64,000 nt of DNA. Origin: an uncultured Erysipelotrichaceae bacterium (GTDB lineage: Bacteria; Bacillota_I; Bacilli_A; Erysipelotrichales; Erysipelotrichaceae). Positions 25,492-34,149 of this stretch are shown here, piece after piece. The stretch's first letter is position 1. Every line of letters begins with the position of its first letter. The DNA is taken from positions 21,525 to 85,524 of the forward strand of contig CANOSP010000006.1 in NCBI GenBank assembly GCA_947569705.1, in the 5' to 3' direction. Position numbers and translations under genes: made by a program. The notes under the pieces were generated by a model. The model had not been told where the DNA came from. It was given only the letters and a program-made list of their open reading frames with translations, and did no database searches.

Positions 25492-26157
25492 ATGCAGGAG
25501 TATTTTACACTGATTTATAAATGTATCGTTATTTATTTTATTATCATTATCGCAATGCGAATTATGGGAAAACGTGAAATCGGTGAATTAAGCATATTTG
25601 ATATTGTCATTTACTTAGTTATGTCGGAATTACTGGCAATTTCCATTACCGAATTAGATGAAAGCATCTTAAAATCATTAATACCGATTGCGACTTTGGC
25701 ATTATTACAGATTCTTGTGTCATGGGTCCTGTTGAAAAGTAAAAAATCACGTGATATTTTTGACGGTAAAAGTGTGATTTTGATTCATAACGGACACATC
25801 AATCAAGAGGTTATGCGAAAAGAGCGCTATAATATTGATGATTTAATGACGCAGCTGCACGAAAAAAATATCGCATCACCTCAAGAAGTAGAGTTTGCGA
25901 TTATGGAAAATAACGGAACATTAAGCATTATGGAAAAGAATAAATGCAAAGTAAAGCATCCGATTCCGATCATCAGTGACGGAGTGATCAATAATGAAGT
26001 GTTAAAGGATCTGCATTTAGATGAGGTATGGTTAAGTGAATCTTTATTAAAACAGGGGATTTCATCCAGTAAAGATGTGTTCTTAGCGATTTTACAAAAA
26101 GACGGCTTATTTGTAATTAAAAGAGAACTACCTTCATCCGATCGTTTTTTGAGTTGA
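25492..26157 (+). CDS. DUF421 (YetF/YrbG-like) membrane protein
   Basis: 221 residues. Three N-terminal membrane helices are followed by the DUF421 cytoplasmic region: IMGKREIGELSIFDIVIYLVMSELLAISIT near residue 23-52, then KKSRDIFDGKSVILIHNGHI and MRKERYNIDDLMTQLHEKNI. Family function is not firmly known; in B. subtilis some paralogues are linked to spore coat or envelope traits. The ATG at 25492 has a good AAGGAGG upstream. The 3' end overlaps the converging SpoVB-like gene by 24 bases. Confidence 0.88.
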   Translation: MQEYFTLIYKCIVIYFIIIIAMRIMGKREIGELSIFDIVIYLVMSELLAISITELDESILKSLIPIATLALLQILVSWVLLKSKKSRDIFDGKSVILIHNGHINQEVMRKERYNIDDLMTQLHEKNIASPQEVEFAIMENNGTLSIMEKNKCKVKHPIPIISDGVINNEVLKDLHLDEVWLSESLLKQGISSSKDVFLAILQKDGLFVIKRELPSSDRFLS

Positions 26158-27459
26158 GCGATTCGATTTTCGTAAGGCAAAGGCTACATTGCAGGCGTGC
26201 ATAAGCGTGGTGATCATCATTCCGATTGTTAAGCCCAGTGCGAGCGAATGGGTGCCGAACACTTTGGTAAACATTCCGACACATAATAAGCGAATGAAGG
26301 AGCCGCTGAATGTATCTACCATGGTATTGCGGGAATAGGACAGGGCATGAAGCATACTTGCCAAAGGCGGCTGCAGAGCGTAAAAGGCAAACGGCCAAGC
26401 CAATTGTTTTAATAAATCCGCGCCGCGCTCACTGTGATAAAACAGCCGCATTAACTCATTGCTGAACTGAAAACAAAGAAAGGAACAGGATAAGCCGATG
26501 AAAAAACAAGTAGCGATAATCAGGAAAAACAGTCTGCCGGCGGTTTTATGATTGCCTCTTGTATGATGATACGTAAATGAGGGAAGCAGAAAATTGCTTA
26601 GGGTTACGGTGATAAAGGAAGGCATTGTTAAAATCGGCAGCACATAGCCGTTTAACTGCCCGTAGGCACTCACCATCGCTTCTGCTTGAAGGCTTTGCAG
26701 TCCGATGACCATAATGATCGGTTCTAAGAAATAGGTTAAGGAGCCGATCAAACGGCTTCCGGTCATCGGTATTGATATAGTCAGCACTTCATCAAAGGCA
26801 TTGCGGTGCAGATCGGTAAATAACGCGGTAAAGGGCATCGGGACGCTGCGGCTTTTTTTTGCGATGATGAAAAGCATAAACAGGGAACTGCCGATTTCAC
26901 CGATCGTTACCGAAAGCATCGCGGTTTTTGCCATCGTTAAAATATCCATTTGCGGCTGCAGCGAAAAAGCGATCATTAAATAAATAATTCTTGTACCTTC
27001 TTCAAAAAACTGACAGGCAGTGGCAGAAAGATGAAGCTGTTTCCCGAACAGATAGCCTTTTAAGATGCCGGAAAGTGTTACCATCGGAATTAACGGCAGA
27101 ATTGCATACAGCACTTCGATCAACTGATCTTGTTTCAAAATCGTCTTTGCTAAAAAAGGAATCATAAAAAGAAAGCATCCGGTGACAATGATATTATTGC
27201 ATACCGAAATAATGACGCTTGCCTTTATCGGCTGCTTGGCGCTGTCTTTTTGTGCAATCACTTTGCTTAAGGCAGCGGGAATACCCATTTGTGCCAGCGT
27301 AATGACGAACACCATAGTCGGTGCTGCGAGGGAATAGAGGTTCATCGCATCGGCTGATAATGTGCGCGCCAACAGAATTCTGACCGCAAAAGAGAGTATT
27401 TTTGCCCCGATTGACATCAGTATTAGATAAAATGTTGATTTTATAATTGTTTTTTTCAT
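26134..27459 (-). CDS. spoVB: Oligosaccharide flippase-family protein, SpoVB-like (MOP superfamily)
   Basis: 441 residues with about twelve to fourteen predicted membrane helices. The N-terminus (STFYLILMSIGAKILSFAVR ... ARTLSADAMNLYSLAAPTM) and later QLNGYVLPILTMPSFITVTLSNFLLPS follow the SpoVB/Wzx-like pattern of lipid-linked polysaccharide flippases. In sporulating Firmicutes SpoVB acts in spore cortex synthesis; vegetative paralogues (MurJ/YtgP type) flip lipid II, and this cannot be separated by sequence reading alone. Context favours SpoVB: in B. subtilis it lies between a DUF421 gene and yrzD-secDF, as here. It is divergent from the ComN-like gene. Confidence 0.8.
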   Translation of the reverse strand: MKKTIIKSTFYLILMSIGAKILSFAVRILLARTLSADAMNLYSLAAPTMVFVITLAQMGIPAALSKVIAQKDSAKQPIKASVIISVCNNIIVTGCFLFMIPFLAKTILKQDQLIEVLYAILPLIPMVTLSGILKGYLFGKQLHLSATACQFFEEGTRIIYLMIAFSLQPQMDILTMAKTAMLSVTIGEIGSSLFMLFIIAKKSRSVPMPFTALFTDLHRNAFDEVLTISIPMTGSRLIGSLTYFLEPIIMVIGLQSLQAEAMVSAYGQLNGYVLPILTMPSFITVTLSNFLLPSFTYHHTRGNHKTAGRLFFLIIATCFFIGLSCSFLCFQFSNELMRLFYHSERGADLLKQLAWPFAFYALQPPLASMLHALSYSRNTMVDTFSGSFIRLLCVGMFTKVFGTHSLALGLTIGMMITTLMHACNVAFALRKSNRSTQKTIG

Positions 27460-27523
27460 GTTTTATCTCCACATTTCATTGATTTTGTTTTATAATATAT
27501 GTTATGGTACTGAGGAGGATTTT

Positions 27524-27817
27524 ATGAGTGAACCGATATTAACCCGGGATAAACATATTAAATTGGCAATCGCTTTAAAAACAAGCCAGTTAAAGCGAGA
27601 AGAATTGTCCTCTTTGACTTATGAACATGTGGAGAGTGCTTTGTTGGGATTAAAGTGGTCTCATCATCGTCCCCGCTGTGTTTATGAGGCAATCGATGAT
27701 ATTTTCAAACTCAGCGCCAATGAAGTGGTACAATATTTATCGAGTCAGGCGGTAATTGTTGGCTCACAAATGAAATTAAATGAATTTAACGATTTGATTG
27801 GAGGAGGAAAAGAATGA
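27524..27817 (+). CDS. ComN/YrzD-like post-transcriptional regulator
   Basis: 97 residues. The segment YEHVESALLGLKWSHHRPR, continued by VYEAIDDIFKLSANEVVQYLS, matches the pattern of the small Firmicutes Post_transc_reg family (B. subtilis ComN, formerly YrzD), which promotes comE mRNA localisation and late competence gene expression. Position agrees: yrzD sits between spoVB and secDF in B. subtilis. The ATG at 27524 follows GAGGAGG; the longer upstream frame is non-coding promoter DNA with TATAAT at 27491. It overlaps secDF by four bases (ATGA), so the two are coupled. Confidence 0.7.
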   Translation: MSEPILTRDKHIKLAIALKTSQLKREELSSLTYEHVESALLGLKWSHHRPRCVYEAIDDIFKLSANEVVQYLSSQAVIVGSQMKLNEFNDLIGGGKE

Positions 27818-30099
27818 AAAAGTCTCGTTTAACGGTTTTCGGTATAACCGTACTCGCGATTTTGGCAATTATTATTGCGTTCTTTGGTGATATTCGTGAT
27901 AATATGCGTCTTGGTCTTGACTTAAAAGGCGGTTTTGAGATTTTATATGAAGTTACACCGCTCAGTGAAAATGATGAATTACCGAGTATGGAAGCAGTTG
28001 TGCGCTCCATCAGCAAGCGTGTCAATACGCTTGGTGTCAATGAGCCTGTAATTCAGGTAGAAGGGGATAATCGTGTTCGTGTGCAGTTGGCTGATGTTCA
28101 TGATCCGGAAGCTGCCCGCAGAATGATTTCTTCTACAGCTAATTTGACGTTCCGTGATGTGGATGACAAGCTGTTGATGGATGCGAAGGTTCTTCAGGAA
28201 GGCAGCGCTTCCTTGGCTTATGATGAATACGGCAGAGCAAAGGTTTCCTTAAAGCTCGCCGATCAGTCGGTATTCCGTGATGTGACGGAAACGATTTCCC
28301 AAAGAGGCAGCGGTCAGAATCTGATTGTGGCATGGCTTGATTTTGATGAAGCAACTGATTCTTATGCGAAACAGAGTACCAGTGAGGATCCGAAATACAT
28401 ATCGGCAGCGACCGTATCTCAGACGATCGATTCACCGAATGTTGAAATTTCAGGTAATTTCAGCGAGGAAGAGGCAAGAGAGCTTGCGGATCTGATCAAC
28501 AGCGGTTCCTTGCCGGTAAAGATGAATGAGGTTTACTCCAATGCGGTCAGTGCCGATTACGGTGTAGATGCATTCTCTAAAACAATGCTTGCAGGTGCGA
28601 TCGGTGTCGTATTGATCATGCTGTTTATGATCGGTTATTATCGTTTACCGGGTGTCATTTCGGCAATTACGATTGCGGCTTATGTATTTATCGTATTCTT
28701 GGTTTATAACGCTATGGGTGCGGTATTTACGCTGTCAGGTATTGCGGCGCTCGTATTAGGTGTCGGTATGGCTTGTGACTCTAATATCTTGACTTTTGAG
28801 CGTATCAAAGATGCAATGCACAGCGGACGCAGTGTAAAAACAGCGTTCTATGAGGGAAGCTCAAAATCCTTTACAACGATTTTGGATGCACAGCTGACGA
28901 CCTTTATTTCCGCATTGATTCTTTATATGTTCGGTACCGGAAGTGTAAAGGGCTTTGCGACAATGCTGATCATTTCCGTATTTACTACGATGGTGGTAAT
29001 CGTATTCGTTGCGAAATTCTTGTTGAAGCTTTTGGTTGAAAGCGGTATATGTGACGGTAAGTACGCATGGTTCGCCGTAAAACAAAGTGATGTTCCCGAT
29101 GTTATGAAGGGTGAGGAGCGTCGTCAGTACGGACGCTTTGCGAAGCTTGATTTTGTCGCTAAGGCAAAATACTTCATCTATACTTCATTGGCAATTTTAG
29201 GTGTGGCTGTTTGCTTCATGGGCTTTAACGGCTTCAGCGGCAACGGTATCTTAAATCTGGGTATCGACTTTACGAGCGGTACGAAGCTGCAAATCGAAAG
29301 TGATAAGGAAATTGCCAAGGATCAGCTGTCAACGCAGTTGAAGGAATTAGGCATTAAAGCTAACAGTATCAAAATCAACGGTGAGAAAAACAATATTGCA
29401 TCTGTATTCAGTAAGGATGCGATTGATACCGAGGTAATGGAAAAGGCGAAAACAAGCTTAGGTAAGACATATAACGCTGAGGTCAGCGATAATGTCGTTC
29501 AGCCGATTATCGGTCGTGAGCTTGTGCGTAATGCGATCATTATCTCCGTATTGGCATGGATCGGTATCTTGATCTATGTGTCTGTTCGCTTTAAATGGGA
29601 TTACGCATTATCAGGTATCGTTGCCTTGATTCATGATGTATTCATCATCTTGGCGGTCTGTGCCATTCTGAGAATGGAAATCAATACGGATATTATTGCG
29701 GTAATGTTGGCAATTATCGGTTACTCAATCAATAACTCGATTGTCGTATTCGACCGTATTCGTGATAATGTTCGTCTGCATAAACATGAGAAGTTGACTC
29801 CGGAAATTTATAAAACGATCGTGAATGATGCTTTACAGAGCACCTTCGCTCGTTCTATTCTTTCCACCTTTACGACCTTATTGCCGGTCGTATGCCTGTT
29901 GCTGATGGGCAGCGGCGCAATCACCTCATTCAATCTGACGCTGTGCGTCGGCTTGCTTGCAGGTGCGGGTTCATCGGTATTTATCGCGGCTCAGCTGTGG
30001 TATTATATCCGAATCAACATGAAGCCGAAAAAGAAAAAGGCAAAGCGTAAAAAGGTTGATGATATCGAGGAATTGATCGTTCCGGGTGTCAACGATTAA
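27814..30099 (+). CDS. secDF: Protein translocase subunit SecDF (fused)
   Basis: A 761-residue RND-type membrane protein joining SecD and SecF, as in many Firmicutes. It uses the proton gradient to pull proteins across after SecA. The SecD half starts with a helix, then GLDLKGGFEILYEV, a periplasmic domain, and five helices with VLGVGMACDSNILTFERIKD. The SecF half begins near residue 445, has LNLGIDFTSGTKLQ, and its last helices include IGYSINNSIVVFDRIRDN and STFTTLLPV. The C-terminus is lysine-rich. A terminator follows directly. Confidence 0.96.
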   Translation: MKKSRLTVFGITVLAILAIIIAFFGDIRDNMRLGLDLKGGFEILYEVTPLSENDELPSMEAVVRSISKRVNTLGVNEPVIQVEGDNRVRVQLADVHDPEAARRMISSTANLTFRDVDDKLLMDAKVLQEGSASLAYDEYGRAKVSLKLADQSVFRDVTETISQRGSGQNLIVAWLDFDEATDSYAKQSTSEDPKYISAATVSQTIDSPNVEISGNFSEEEARELADLINSGSLPVKMNEVYSNAVSADYGVDAFSKTMLAGAIGVVLIMLFMIGYYRLPGVISAITIAAYVFIVFLVYNAMGAVFTLSGIAALVLGVGMACDSNILTFERIKDAMHSGRSVKTAFYEGSSKSFTTILDAQLTTFISALILYMFGTGSVKGFATMLIISVFTTMVVIVFVAKFLLKLLVESGICDGKYAWFAVKQSDVPDVMKGEERRQYGRFAKLDFVAKAKYFIYTSLAILGVAVCFMGFNGFSGNGILNLGIDFTSGTKLQIESDKEIAKDQLSTQLKELGIKANSIKINGEKNNIASVFSKDAIDTEVMEKAKTSLGKTYNAEVSDNVVQPIIGRELVRNAIIISVLAWIGILIYVSVRFKWDYALSGIVALIHDVFIILAVCAILRMEINTDIIAVMLAIIGYSINNSIVVFDRIRDNVRLHKHEKLTPEIYKTIVNDALQSTFARSILSTFTTLLPVVCLLLMGSGAITSFNLTLCVGLLAGAGSSVFIAAQLWYYIRINMKPKKKKAKRKKVDDIEELIVPGVND

Positions 30100-30113
30100 T
30101 AAGTAGGAATTTG

Positions 30114-30151
30114 ACTGCTGAAGCATTGTATTGTGCTTTGGCAGTTTTTTT
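30114..30151 (+). terminator. Terminator after secDF
   Basis: ACTGCTGAAGCA pairs with TGTGCTTTGGCAGT (one small mismatch region), followed by seven T residues. Confidence 0.85.
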
Positions 30152-30157
30152 AATCCT

Positions 30158-30193
30158 TTGATTTATTGACATACTATCGTTATAACGATAGTA
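30158..30193 (+). promoter_or_regulatory. Orphan promoter with 22-bp perfect palindromic operator
   Basis: TTGATT (30158-30163), 17 bp, TATAAC (30181-30186). A perfect palindrome TACTATCGTTA/TAACGATAGTA occupies 30172-30193 and covers the -10, the usual place for a repressor. The only thing downstream is a short gene remnant. Confidence 0.6.
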
Positions 30194-30199
30194 GCACAG

Positions 30200-30262
30200 G
30201 TCAAGCTAGTCAACAATCTTGCGAAGGCGCTTGGTTATGATATCGATGATTTACCGAAATAG
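30200..30262 (+). pseudogene. 3' remnant of a small HTH-regulator or antitoxin-like gene
   Basis: The frame from 30200 reads VKLVNNLAKALGYDIDDLPK and then a stop. The LAKALGYDIDDL pattern is the usual end of XRE-type helix-turn-helix domains. No start codon or ribosome-binding site precedes it; it is fused directly to a promoter-operator, and a terminator follows 13 bases after the stop. The simplest reading is an internal deletion that removed most of the gene. Family assignment rests on about 20 residues and is tentative. Confidence 0.4.
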
Positions 30263-30275
30263 CTTGTTTAAACAG

Positions 30276-30297
30276 AAAGGCAATTTGCCTTTTTTTG
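30276..30297 (+). terminator. Terminator after the remnant gene
   Basis: AAAGGCA and TGCCTTT pair around a three-base loop and run into a T tract. Confidence 0.8.
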
Positions 30298-30350
30298 ATT
30301 GATTCAAAGGGAATACGCATTATCATAAAAATAAATTATGTTAAAATAAA

Positions 30351-30380
30351 TTGAAATGCTTGAAACTTTTTCGTCATAAT
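30351..30380 (+). promoter_or_regulatory. Promoter of the ECF sigma cassette
   Basis: TTGAAA (30351-30356), 18 bp, CATAAT (30375-30380) fits a housekeeping promoter. The same stretch has GAAAC (30362-30366) and CGTC (30372-30375), reminiscent of ECF-type elements, but their spacing is too short to be convincing. Confidence 0.4.
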
Positions 30381-30407
30381 TTCCAACAAATATAGTGAGG
30401 TGATAAG

Positions 30408-30956
30408 ATGACCGGTCAAAATAACCTTGAGAGATTCAATGAGATATATGAGAACACCTACCAAAGTGTATTAAAATACGTAGTTTGTAAATGCGCAAAT
30501 CTGGCTGATGTAAATGATATCGTACAAGAGGTATATATCGAGGTATATAAGAAAATCATCACGCATCATAAAATCAAGCATACGAATGCATATATTATCG
30601 GTATTGCGAGGCATAAGGTTTATCAATATTACGGTTATTTATACAGATTTAAGACAATTTCATTGTTCGGTAAGGAAAAGGATGAAATAGAATTAATTGA
30701 TAAGCTTGAGGATGAAACGGATATTGAACGGCTTGTATATGATAAATGCGACTTAGAGTCTGTTTGGAGCTATTTAAATACGAAATCAACGAATATTCAA
30801 AGAATCTTTTTCTTGTATTATAACTCAGAGCTGACAATCAAAGAAATTGCTGAGACGCTGCATGTAGGTGAATCCTATGTAAAGAATTGCTTATATCGAA
30901 CATTGAAGGAGCTGAAGCGCTTTATGGAAAAGGAAAGTGATATCAATGACAAATAA
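30408..30956 (+). CDS. ECF-type RNA polymerase sigma factor
   Basis: 182 residues with only regions 2 and 4. Region 2 covers about residues 10-75 (YENTYQSVLKYVVCKCANLADVNDIVQEVYIEVYKK; the DIVQE box is the -10/core-binding helix). Region 4 covers about 120-175 (FFLYYNSELTIKEIAETLHVGESYVKNCLYRTLKELK, an HTH). It probably redirects RNA polymerase to a small regulon that includes its own operon. The ATG follows GTGAGGTGATAAG. It overlaps the downstream membrane protein by 11 bases, the usual arrangement for a sigma/anti-sigma pair. Confidence 0.88.
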   Translation: MTGQNNLERFNEIYENTYQSVLKYVVCKCANLADVNDIVQEVYIEVYKKIITHHKIKHTNAYIIGIARHKVYQYYGYLYRFKTISLFGKEKDEIELIDKLEDETDIERLVYDKCDLESVWSYLNTKSTNIQRIFFLYYNSELTIKEIAETLHVGESYVKNCLYRTLKELKRFMEKESDINDK

Positions 30957-31680
30957 GGAAATGATGAAAAAGCTGTTTCATGACAAGCTGAATCAAGAGA
31001 AAAATCGTCAAAGGATATTAGCGCGAATCACAAGTGAACCGCAAAAGCAGGTTGTTTACGGGAAATGGCTGAAAATAGCTGCGGCCTGTATGCTTGTGCT
31101 TACTGCGGCATATGTTTTATACGATCAAAGAAATCCGACAGCTTCCAAGGAGAAAGAAGTCATATTGCATATCAATGAGATTTCAAAGCCGATTTACATT
31201 GAAAATGATGCAGAGGATTGTAAAAAGACTGAGAGTGAGCTGATTTTCGGCGGCTGTTATCGAGAACCGCTTGATGCTGCTTCCGACGCACAAGCGAATG
31301 CTGCGATTGATTGCCTTGACTTAAGCGGACTTGATATCCCCGATGATCTGATTGATTCAGAGAGAAATTATATTTATCATCTACAGTCCGATAGGAATAA
31401 AAATAACGAGGATCTGCTTCAGTATGAAAAGTCATATACAGACGATGACAGCGAGCGCAGTATTAAGATACAATATACAAAGGGAAATCAGCCGATTTAT
31501 GCGGAATACATTGAAGAAGGAAAGGCATCAATTATAAATAAACAAAAGCTGTATATTTATCGCTATGACAATTCATATATCGCTCAGCTTAGATTGAATC
31601 AAATGAATGTAACAGTAGAAACCGCAAACATTACCGAAAGTGAGTTAATTGCATTATTGCATTCTATCACAAAGGAATGA
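30946..31680 (+). CDS. Putative single-pass membrane anti-sigma factor
   Basis: 244 residues. A basic, helical cytoplasmic part of about 40 residues is followed by one membrane helix (about 41-59) and a 180-residue acidic extracytoplasmic domain. No zinc-binding HxxxCxxC is present, so it is not a ZAS-type anti-sigma. Role is inferred from position: the start overlaps the sigma gene by 11 bases and the topology is right. The extracellular domain is not recognised. It could be a substrate of regulated proteolysis ending with RseP, which is encoded in this window; that is speculation. Confidence 0.6.
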   Translation: MTNKEMMKKLFHDKLNQEKNRQRILARITSEPQKQVVYGKWLKIAAACMLVLTAAYVLYDQRNPTASKEKEVILHINEISKPIYIENDAEDCKKTESELIFGGCYREPLDAASDAQANAAIDCLDLSGLDIPDDLIDSERNYIYHLQSDRNKNNEDLLQYEKSYTDDDSERSIKIQYTKGNQPIYAEYIEEGKASIINKQKLYIYRYDNSYIAQLRLNQMNVTVETANITESELIALLHSITKE

Positions 31681-31707
31681 TCTGATTACGGAAGGGAGTG
31701 TTGAATC

Positions 31708-32358
31708 ATGAGTAAAAAAATGTTATCTATCGGAAGTGCAGTTATACTAATCTGTATCGCTGTAAGTATACTTGGAATGAAAACAGGTGCGCAAACAAAG
31801 GCTGTAAAGGAAAAAGACAATAATCAACAAAGTCAAGCGGAAACAGGTCTTGAGAATATGAATCTGATTACTCTTGATGATAAAGAAACCTGGTTGAATC
31901 AAATTTATCAAACAAAAGCCACAGAGGCATATCAGGATATCCGTGAATTACCGCAGAATTATAAGTATGAGGATGCAGTAAGGGATCATTGCTACATCAA
32001 CAGTATTTTTGACAATACGAAAACCAATCGTAAACTATATAACGAATTTAACGAGAAGCTAAAAAATAAACAGACTGCCTTTATCAGAGTCGCGCAGATA
32101 ACGGTTGAGGGTGATTTGGTGATTGCCGATGTGCTGTATGACAGTAAAAGCGATTGCATCTATTTAGTGAAGGATGATACAAGAGATCGTTATTTAAGCT
32201 TAGCGGAAAGCATTATATCGATTCGTCAGTATGCACAAAGCGGTGAATGGGAAGATTTGGGCGAGCGTTCTTGGATTTTGTATAATACGCATCCTGATGA
32301 GATTGATTTGGAACAGGCAACGGTTGAGGATTATTTTATCTTAGATGTATTAAAATAA
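31708..32358 (+). CDS. Secreted/membrane-tethered DUF4362-like protein
   Basis: 216 residues. An N-terminal hydrophobic segment (about 5-25) acts as signal anchor, followed by a Gln/Lys-rich linker and a domain from about 85. KLKNKQTAFIRVAQITVEGDLVIADVLYDSK resembles DUF4362, a small extracytoplasmic domain of Firmicutes proteins with unknown function. The family assignment is moderate. It is the third gene of the sigma/anti-sigma cassette, 27 bases after the anti-sigma gene, and is followed by a terminator, so it is probably an output or modulator of the same system. Confidence 0.6.
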   Translation: MSKKMLSIGSAVILICIAVSILGMKTGAQTKAVKEKDNNQQSQAETGLENMNLITLDDKETWLNQIYQTKATEAYQDIRELPQNYKYEDAVRDHCYINSIFDNTKTNRKLYNEFNEKLKNKQTAFIRVAQITVEGDLVIADVLYDSKSDCIYLVKDDTRDRYLSLAESIISIRQYAQSGEWEDLGERSWILYNTHPDEIDLEQATVEDYFILDVLK

Positions 32359-32380
32359 ATGTAGTATCATAATTTGATTA

Positions 32381-32410
32381 AGTGATAGTGAAAAACTATC
32401 GCTTTTTCTT
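32381..32410 (+). terminator. Terminator of the ECF sigma cassette
   Basis: AGTGATAG and CTATCGCT pair (one G-T) around a TGAAAAA loop, followed by TTTTTCTT. Confidence 0.8.
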
Positions 32411-32449
32411 CATTTCATGAGTATCACAGTATCTTGAAAAAGGCTTTTA

Positions 32450-32458
32450 TGATACAAT
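32450..32458 (+). promoter_or_regulatory. Extended -10 promoter of recJ
   Basis: TGATACAAT lies 22 bases before the recJ ATG. A TTGAAA further upstream is only 13 bp away, too close to be its -35. Confidence 0.5.
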
Positions 32459-32480
32459 AATGCCATTAGGAGATTGAGGT

Positions 32481-34094
32481 ATGAAAATTAAAACATTATC
32501 TGTTTTAGGCTATGAAGCAATTAAGGAAGCATTCGGTTTAAGTGATTTGGCGGCAAAGGTTTGTGCTGCGAAATCATTAGATCAAAATCAAATAACCGAA
32601 CTATTAAGCAATGAAGAAATGCTTGATCCTTTTTGTGCCGACGGGATGAACGAGGTAATAAAACGTATCGCTCAGGCAAAACAAAATCAAGAAAAGGTAC
32701 TTGTATGCGGAGATTATGATGCGGACGGAATCTGTGCCACGGCAATTTTGCATGATGCCTTGACTCGTTACGGAATACAGAGCGGGTTTTATATTCCCAA
32801 TCGCTTTCGGGAAGGGTACGGCTTACATCCGGATACGATTGACCTCGCTCATCAAAAAGGCTATCGTTTAATTATTACGGTTGATAACGGAGTAAAGGCA
32901 TTTGATGCATTAAAGCGCTGTGCAGAATTACAAATCGATACGATTGTGACTGATCATCATTCGATGGAACAGGAGGTACCGTGTGATATTTTATTGCATT
33001 CACATACGATGGGAGAGCCGTTTCAAAATCTTTGCGGTGCCGGAATTGCTTTGATGGTATCACGTGCATTATTGGGAGAAATTAAGGAACATGTCGTGCT
33101 GGCGGCAGTTGCTTCGATCGGCGATGTAATGCCGTTATGGAAAGAAACAAGAAAGATTGTCAAGCAAGGTATCGCTTATTTAAAAGCCGGAATCTGTCTG
33201 CCGATTCAAGGGTTATGCGCCGATCACAGTCAAACATGGAATGAACGGCTGATTGCTTTTCAGATCGTTCCTAAGCTGAATGCGACCGGTCGATTGGCTG
33301 ATCTTGCGAATGCGAATAATACGGTCAGATATTTATTGATGAAAGATCGCACGGATGTTGCAGTCTTTGCACGCCAAATTGAAGCGCTGAATCAAAAGCG
33401 CAGAACGATGAGCAGTAAGATGAGTGAGTTTGCCAAAACACTTGTGAATGAAAAGGATGATTTCGTAATCCTGCATCATGAAGCGTTTCATGAAGGCTTA
33501 TTAGGCATTGTTGCGGCTAAGTTGTGTGAGGAATATCAAAAGCCGGCAATGGTGTTTGCGCAATGTGATGATATATGGAAAGGAAGCATACGCAGTAACG
33601 CTATGATCGATCTTCGTACCTTTTTCGCGGATTGCCCGATTCCGTTTATCGCATACGGCGGACATGCGGCGGCTGCCGGCGTAACCTTGCATCAAAATGA
33701 TTTCCCGGCGTTTTATCAATATGCACAAGCTAAAATGAAGACGATTGAGGTCGCGGAAGAAGTGCATCAGGAAGCAATCGCTTGTTCACTGAGTGAATGT
33801 GATATTGATGCCGTGAATGAGCTTGAACAAATGGCACCGTTCGGCGAAGGCTTCAGTAAACCGCTATTCTTAATCAATGATTATCGTGTGCAAAGTATCA
33901 GATCTTTATCAAACGGTAAACATGTAAAATGGGAAAGCTTGTCAAATGTCGATGCCTTGTATTTTAATGCTTCTACCGTTTATGCGAAATATCAAAATGA
34001 AGCACAGCTTGCTTTTTTAGGATCACTTTCAATCAATCGTTTTCGCGGGGCAGAAAAGGTTAATATTATCGTAGATGAAATCGTAGCGGCATGA
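32481..34094 (+). CDS. recJ: Single-stranded-DNA-specific exonuclease RecJ
   Basis: 537 residues. A 5'-3' ssDNA exonuclease acting in recombination and repair. DHH-family motifs: CGDYDADGICATAIL (about residue 76), TVDNG, TDHHSMEQE (about 156), CGAGIALM and SIGDVMPL; the DHHA1 domain shows HEGLLGIVAAKL and AYGGHAAAAG. The OB fold near the C-terminus (EMAPFGEGFSKPLF) is present. It lacks the long extra C-terminal domain of B. subtilis RecJ (about 786) and is closer in size to E. coli RecJ (577). It begins the recJ-apt-rel neighbourhood, here with acetyltransferase and efp genes inserted. Confidence 0.93.
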   Translation: MKIKTLSVLGYEAIKEAFGLSDLAAKVCAAKSLDQNQITELLSNEEMLDPFCADGMNEVIKRIAQAKQNQEKVLVCGDYDADGICATAILHDALTRYGIQSGFYIPNRFREGYGLHPDTIDLAHQKGYRLIITVDNGVKAFDALKRCAELQIDTIVTDHHSMEQEVPCDILLHSHTMGEPFQNLCGAGIALMVSRALLGEIKEHVVLAAVASIGDVMPLWKETRKIVKQGIAYLKAGICLPIQGLCADHSQTWNERLIAFQIVPKLNATGRLADLANANNTVRYLLMKDRTDVAVFARQIEALNQKRRTMSSKMSEFAKTLVNEKDDFVILHHEAFHEGLLGIVAAKLCEEYQKPAMVFAQCDDIWKGSIRSNAMIDLRTFFADCPIPFIAYGGHAAAAGVTLHQNDFPAFYQYAQAKMKTIEVAEEVHQEAIACSLSECDIDAVNELEQMAPFGEGFSKPLFLINDYRVQSIRSLSNGKHVKWESLSNVDALYFNASTVYAKYQNEAQLAFLGSLSINRFRGAEKVNIIVDEIVAA

Positions 34095-34149
34095 GATGTT
34101 TAAAAGCATTAAAAAAAAGAAAATCATGATCTTGAGGTGACAGAGAACT

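Noticed and set aside
30353..30375. A classic ECF autoregulatory promoter (GAAAC-CGTC) ahead of the sigma gene
   Set aside because: The two elements are only 5 or 14 bases apart instead of about 16; a housekeeping-type TTGAAA-18-CATAAT fits better.
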